8,126 nucleotides of DNA, taken from Chloroflexota bacterium. GTDB taxonomy: Bacteria > Chloroflexota > Dehalococcoidia > Tepidiformales > Tepidiformaceae. The position numbers and the translations under genes are program-made. Location: contig JANXYE010000556.1 in assembly GCA_025350285.1 (NCBI GenBank), positions 1-8,126 of the forward strand, read 5' to 3'. Each line of letters opens with the position of its first letter. The stretch's first letter is position 1. Of the stretch, positions 6,392-8,126 are shown piece after piece. Below the pieces are notes generated by a model. That model worked only from the letters and a program-made list of their open reading frames with translations, made no database searches and was not told where the DNA came from.

Positions 6392-7243
6392 TCACCGGGT
6401 TGGTGTGGCCGCTGGCGGTACCGGGAGCTGAGTCCCCGTGCTCCCCGGTGTTGGTGTGGGCGCGGCCCGTTCGCCGAGCGCCTTTGCGTCCACGACGACT
6501 GCAAGGTCGCGGGCGCGGTCGATGTTCATGAACGGTTCGGCGCCGTTTGTTTGCACCACCGTCAACAGGTTACCCCGCTGAAAGATAAAACGATGATAGA
6601 CCTGTACAAGTTCCGAGTTGCTCACCGTCCCGGTCACAAGTTTGTAGGCGCTCGATTGGTTACCGAGGCCTTTGGTCTGTTGTGGCTCGGAACCGGGCTT
6701 CGATTTCGCCGCGCTATCGACGCGGGCGAAGGCCTCGGCGGCGCCACTGGCCGAATCGAACAGGTAGCTCTCTACGCGGATGTAGTAACGGCCCTGGAGC
6801 ACCCCGGCGAGCTGGCCGTCTGGCTCGAACGAGGCCTGGTAGCCGTCCTTATAACCCCAGTCCCCGGCGAGCTTTTCGCCTTCCTGCACGCTGCTGAAGT
6901 AGCCGTTGGCGGCGAAGCCGATGGCGGAAAGAGTGAAGGTCTCCGACCCGAGTGTCTTATAGCCCGCTTTGACGTCGCCCGCCTGGATGACGTAGCGCGC
7001 GGCTGGCTTGTCGAGGATCGGGCCGCGGCTGTCCTGCGAACCGGCGGTGCTCACCGAGGCCGCCGTCGGCAGGCCGGCCGGGGTGGTGCTCGAATCGTCG
7101 CCGCTGGAAAGCGCCAGGCCGATCACCACCGCCGCCGCGACCACCACAAGCCCACCGGTGGCAACGGCCAGCCAGAGGTAACGCCGCGACTTCTGCTGGG
7201 CCTTCGTACGGCGTGGGCGGAAGCGCGGGGCCTGCCTGCTCAC
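6392..7243 (-). CDS. Membrane-anchored extracellular protein, paralogue of the upstream lipoprotein
   Basis: A 283-residue protein of unrecognised family. A very basic cytoplasmic N terminus (residues 1-21, rich in Arg and Lys) precedes one hydrophobic segment (about 22-47, YLWLAVATGGLVVVAAAVVI), giving N-in/C-out anchoring. A Ser/Thr-rich linker follows (48-70), then an extracellular domain (about 74-260) and a Pro/Thr tail ending PPAATPTR. The domain matches the next gene's product in order: L-D-x-P-A-x-x-Y, GYQASFEPDG, YYIRVESYLF, YHRFIFQRGNLLTVV, GAEPFM and DAKALG. The GTG start at 7243 overlaps the preceding stop as GTGA and has no Shine-Dalgarno sequence, so translation is probably coupled. 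The R-x-GN strand pattern faintly recalls PknH-type extracellular sensor domains, but I would not assign that family without a profile search. Confidence 0.85.
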   Translation of the reverse strand: MSRQAPRFRPRRTKAQQKSRRYLWLAVATGGLVVVAAAVVIGLALSSGDDSSTTPAGLPTAASVSTAGSQDSRGPILDKPAARYVIQAGDVKAGYKTLGSETFTLSAIGFAANGYFSSVQEGEKLAGDWGYKDGYQASFEPDGQLAGVLQGRYYIRVESYLFDSASGAAEAFARVDSAAKSKPGSEPQQTKGLGNQSSAYKLVTGTVSNSELVQVYHRFIFQRGNLLTVVQTNGAEPFMNIDRARDLAVVVDAKALGERAAPTPTPGSTGTQLPVPPAATPTR

Positions 7244-8061
7244 CGCGCCGCTGTCGGGCTGGCGGCCGGAGTGCCCGCTTTCGGAGAGGTCGTGGCGGAG
7301 GAGGACGCGGGCGGAGTGTAGTTCGAAGTCGGGGTCGGGGCGATGGACTGTGCCTTGCCGAGCGCCTTGTTGTCGACGATCGAGGCGAGTTCGCGAACGT
7401 AGTCAACCTTCATAAACGGGTCGGCCCCGTAGGTGAGCACGACGGCCACCATATTGCCCCGGCGGAAGATGATCTGGTGGTAGGCGGCGTCGATGGTTGT
7501 ATTGCGGATCTTCCCATTGACCGCTTTCGTCGTGGTCGATTCGTTGCCGACGGAAGTCGTGGTGACGGCCTGAGCGGCCGGGTTCGCCTTTATCACTCCT
7601 ACGAAATAGTCATAGGCCGACTTCGCGTTGTCCGCCGTCTTAAACAGGTGCGTTTCGACGCGGATTTCGAACGAGCCGTTGAGGATTGCCGTGTCGCGCC
7701 CTTCCGGCTTCATGGACGCCTGATAACCCCCGAGGTAGCTCCATCCGCCCAGCATCCCTTCTCCCTTACCGGCGGGGAAAGCGGTGGTCTTGCCGTACGT
7801 CTTCGCGTCGAACTGGAAGGTGTTGGGGATATCCGTGATGAAGGCGTTCAGGCCCACGTCGTCGAGCAGGATCGAGTACTTGCTCGCCGGGCCGTCCAGC
7901 AGCGGCGCGGGTTTCGGGTCCGCCGCGAGGATTGTTGGCGCGGCGCCGGTTGCCTTTGAGGTCGCTGCGCTGGAGGTTTTCGTCGCGTCGTCGCCGCAAG
8001 CGGCGGCCAAGAACAGCGGCAGCGCGCACAAGACGAGGGCCAGCGGGAATCCGCGGCGCAT
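7240..8061 (-). CDS. Probable lipoprotein, first gene of the protease operon
   Basis: A 273-residue exported protein of unrecognised family. Residues 1-22 form a short signal peptide (MRRGFPLALVLCALPLFLAA) followed by AAACGDD, so the cysteine at about position 22 is the likely lipidation site. The box has Ala rather than the usual Leu at -3, which makes the lipobox slightly atypical. A Ser/Thr/Ala linker leads to a domain (about 53-240) homologous to the neighbouring membrane protein: LLDGPASKYSI, GYQASMKPEG, FEIRVETHLF, YHQIIFRRGNMVAVV, GADPFMKVD and DNKALG. A Thr/Pro/Ser tail follows. ATG 8061 has GGAG five bases upstream and TAAAAT further up. Its stop overlaps the next start by four bases. 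Confidence 0.85.
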   Translation of the reverse strand: MRRGFPLALVLCALPLFLAAACGDDATKTSSAATSKATGAAPTILAADPKPAPLLDGPASKYSILLDDVGLNAFITDIPNTFQFDAKTYGKTTAFPAGKGEGMLGGWSYLGGYQASMKPEGRDTAILNGSFEIRVETHLFKTADNAKSAYDYFVGVIKANPAAQAVTTTSVGNESTTTKAVNGKIRNTTIDAAYHQIIFRRGNMVAVVLTYGADPFMKVDYVRELASIVDNKALGKAQSIAPTPTSNYTPPASSSATTSPKAGTPAASPTAAR

Positions 8062-8090
8062 GACGGCTCCAAGGGCGGAGGATGTCTCAG

Positions 8091-8096
8091 ATTTTA
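8091..8096 (-). promoter_or_regulatory. Candidate -10 box of the lipoprotein/protease operon
   Basis: The minus strand reads TAAAAT (8096-8091), five of six matches to TATAAT, about 30 bases before ATG 8061. The best hexamer at 17-base spacing is TTCCTC (8119-8114), a poor -35, and the window ends just beyond it. GGAG (8070-8067) serves as ribosome binding site five bases before the start. Confidence 0.45.
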
Positions 8097-8126
8097 CGAA
8101 TTCGGGGGGCTTGGAGGAAGAATTGT

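Noticed and set aside
4806..6431. A 541-codon open frame on the plus strand opposite the protease
   Set aside because: It is fully antisense to a protease with all S8 catalytic motifs. Its composition (Arg, Val, Gly, Asp repeats) is typical of a GC-rich shadow frame, and it shows no domain or ribosome binding site.
6362..7959. Plus-strand open frames of 319 and 248 codons opposite the two paralogues
   Set aside because: The minus-strand frames have export signals, mutual homology and coupled overlaps. The plus-strand frames have neither conserved motifs nor start signals.

Overview
This is a GC-rich bacterial chromosomal window with short intergenic gaps. It carries six complete protein-coding genes, one small complete hypothetical gene counted among the six, and the 3' end of a seventh. 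Several features suggest a Chloroflexota-type (Dehalococcoidia-like) or similar high-GC environmental bacterium: a possible leaderless start behind an extended -10, a secreted subtilase with C-terminal 'GWNN..YTG' modules, threonine/proline-rich secreted proteins, and heptamer repeats at gene ends. This assignment is inference; no rRNA or marker gene is present.

Left part (1-2402). The window opens with the proline-rich tail of an unidentified protein and an intrinsic terminator. A NifS/IscS-type cysteine desulfurase (168-1358) follows. Downstream lies a long imperfect hairpin, then a divergent pair: a small 76-residue protein of unknown function (minus strand, 1462-1692) and a CGNR zinc-finger regulator (plus strand, 1827-2402). 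The gap between them holds a GTCAACACC/GGTGTTGAC inverted repeat. It overlaps a good TTGACA/TAGGTT promoter for the small gene, as expected of an autoregulated divergent switch. The desulfurase and the regulator both end in degenerate GAGTWCC heptamer arrays that encode equivalent ten-residue tails and supply both stop codons.

Middle (2555-4123). A single gene encodes an acyl-CoA synthetase of the ANL superfamily with all core motifs intact. It has its own extended -10 and Shine-Dalgarno sequence, and it converges with the next operon.

Right part (8061 down to 4167, minus strand). Three tightly linked genes for exported proteins are encoded: a probable lipoprotein (8061-7240), a membrane-anchored paralogue of it (7243-6392), and a secreted S8 subtilisin-family protease (6362-4167). 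The first two overlap by four bases (GTGA), and the same GTGA arrangement recurs at the second junction. I read this as one translationally coupled unit that places two related extracellular domains on the membrane by different anchors together with a secreted protease. Its function is unknown, and it is the most interesting part of the window.

No tRNA, rRNA, CRISPR array, insertion sequence or phage gene was seen. No gene-free stretch exceeds 300 bases.
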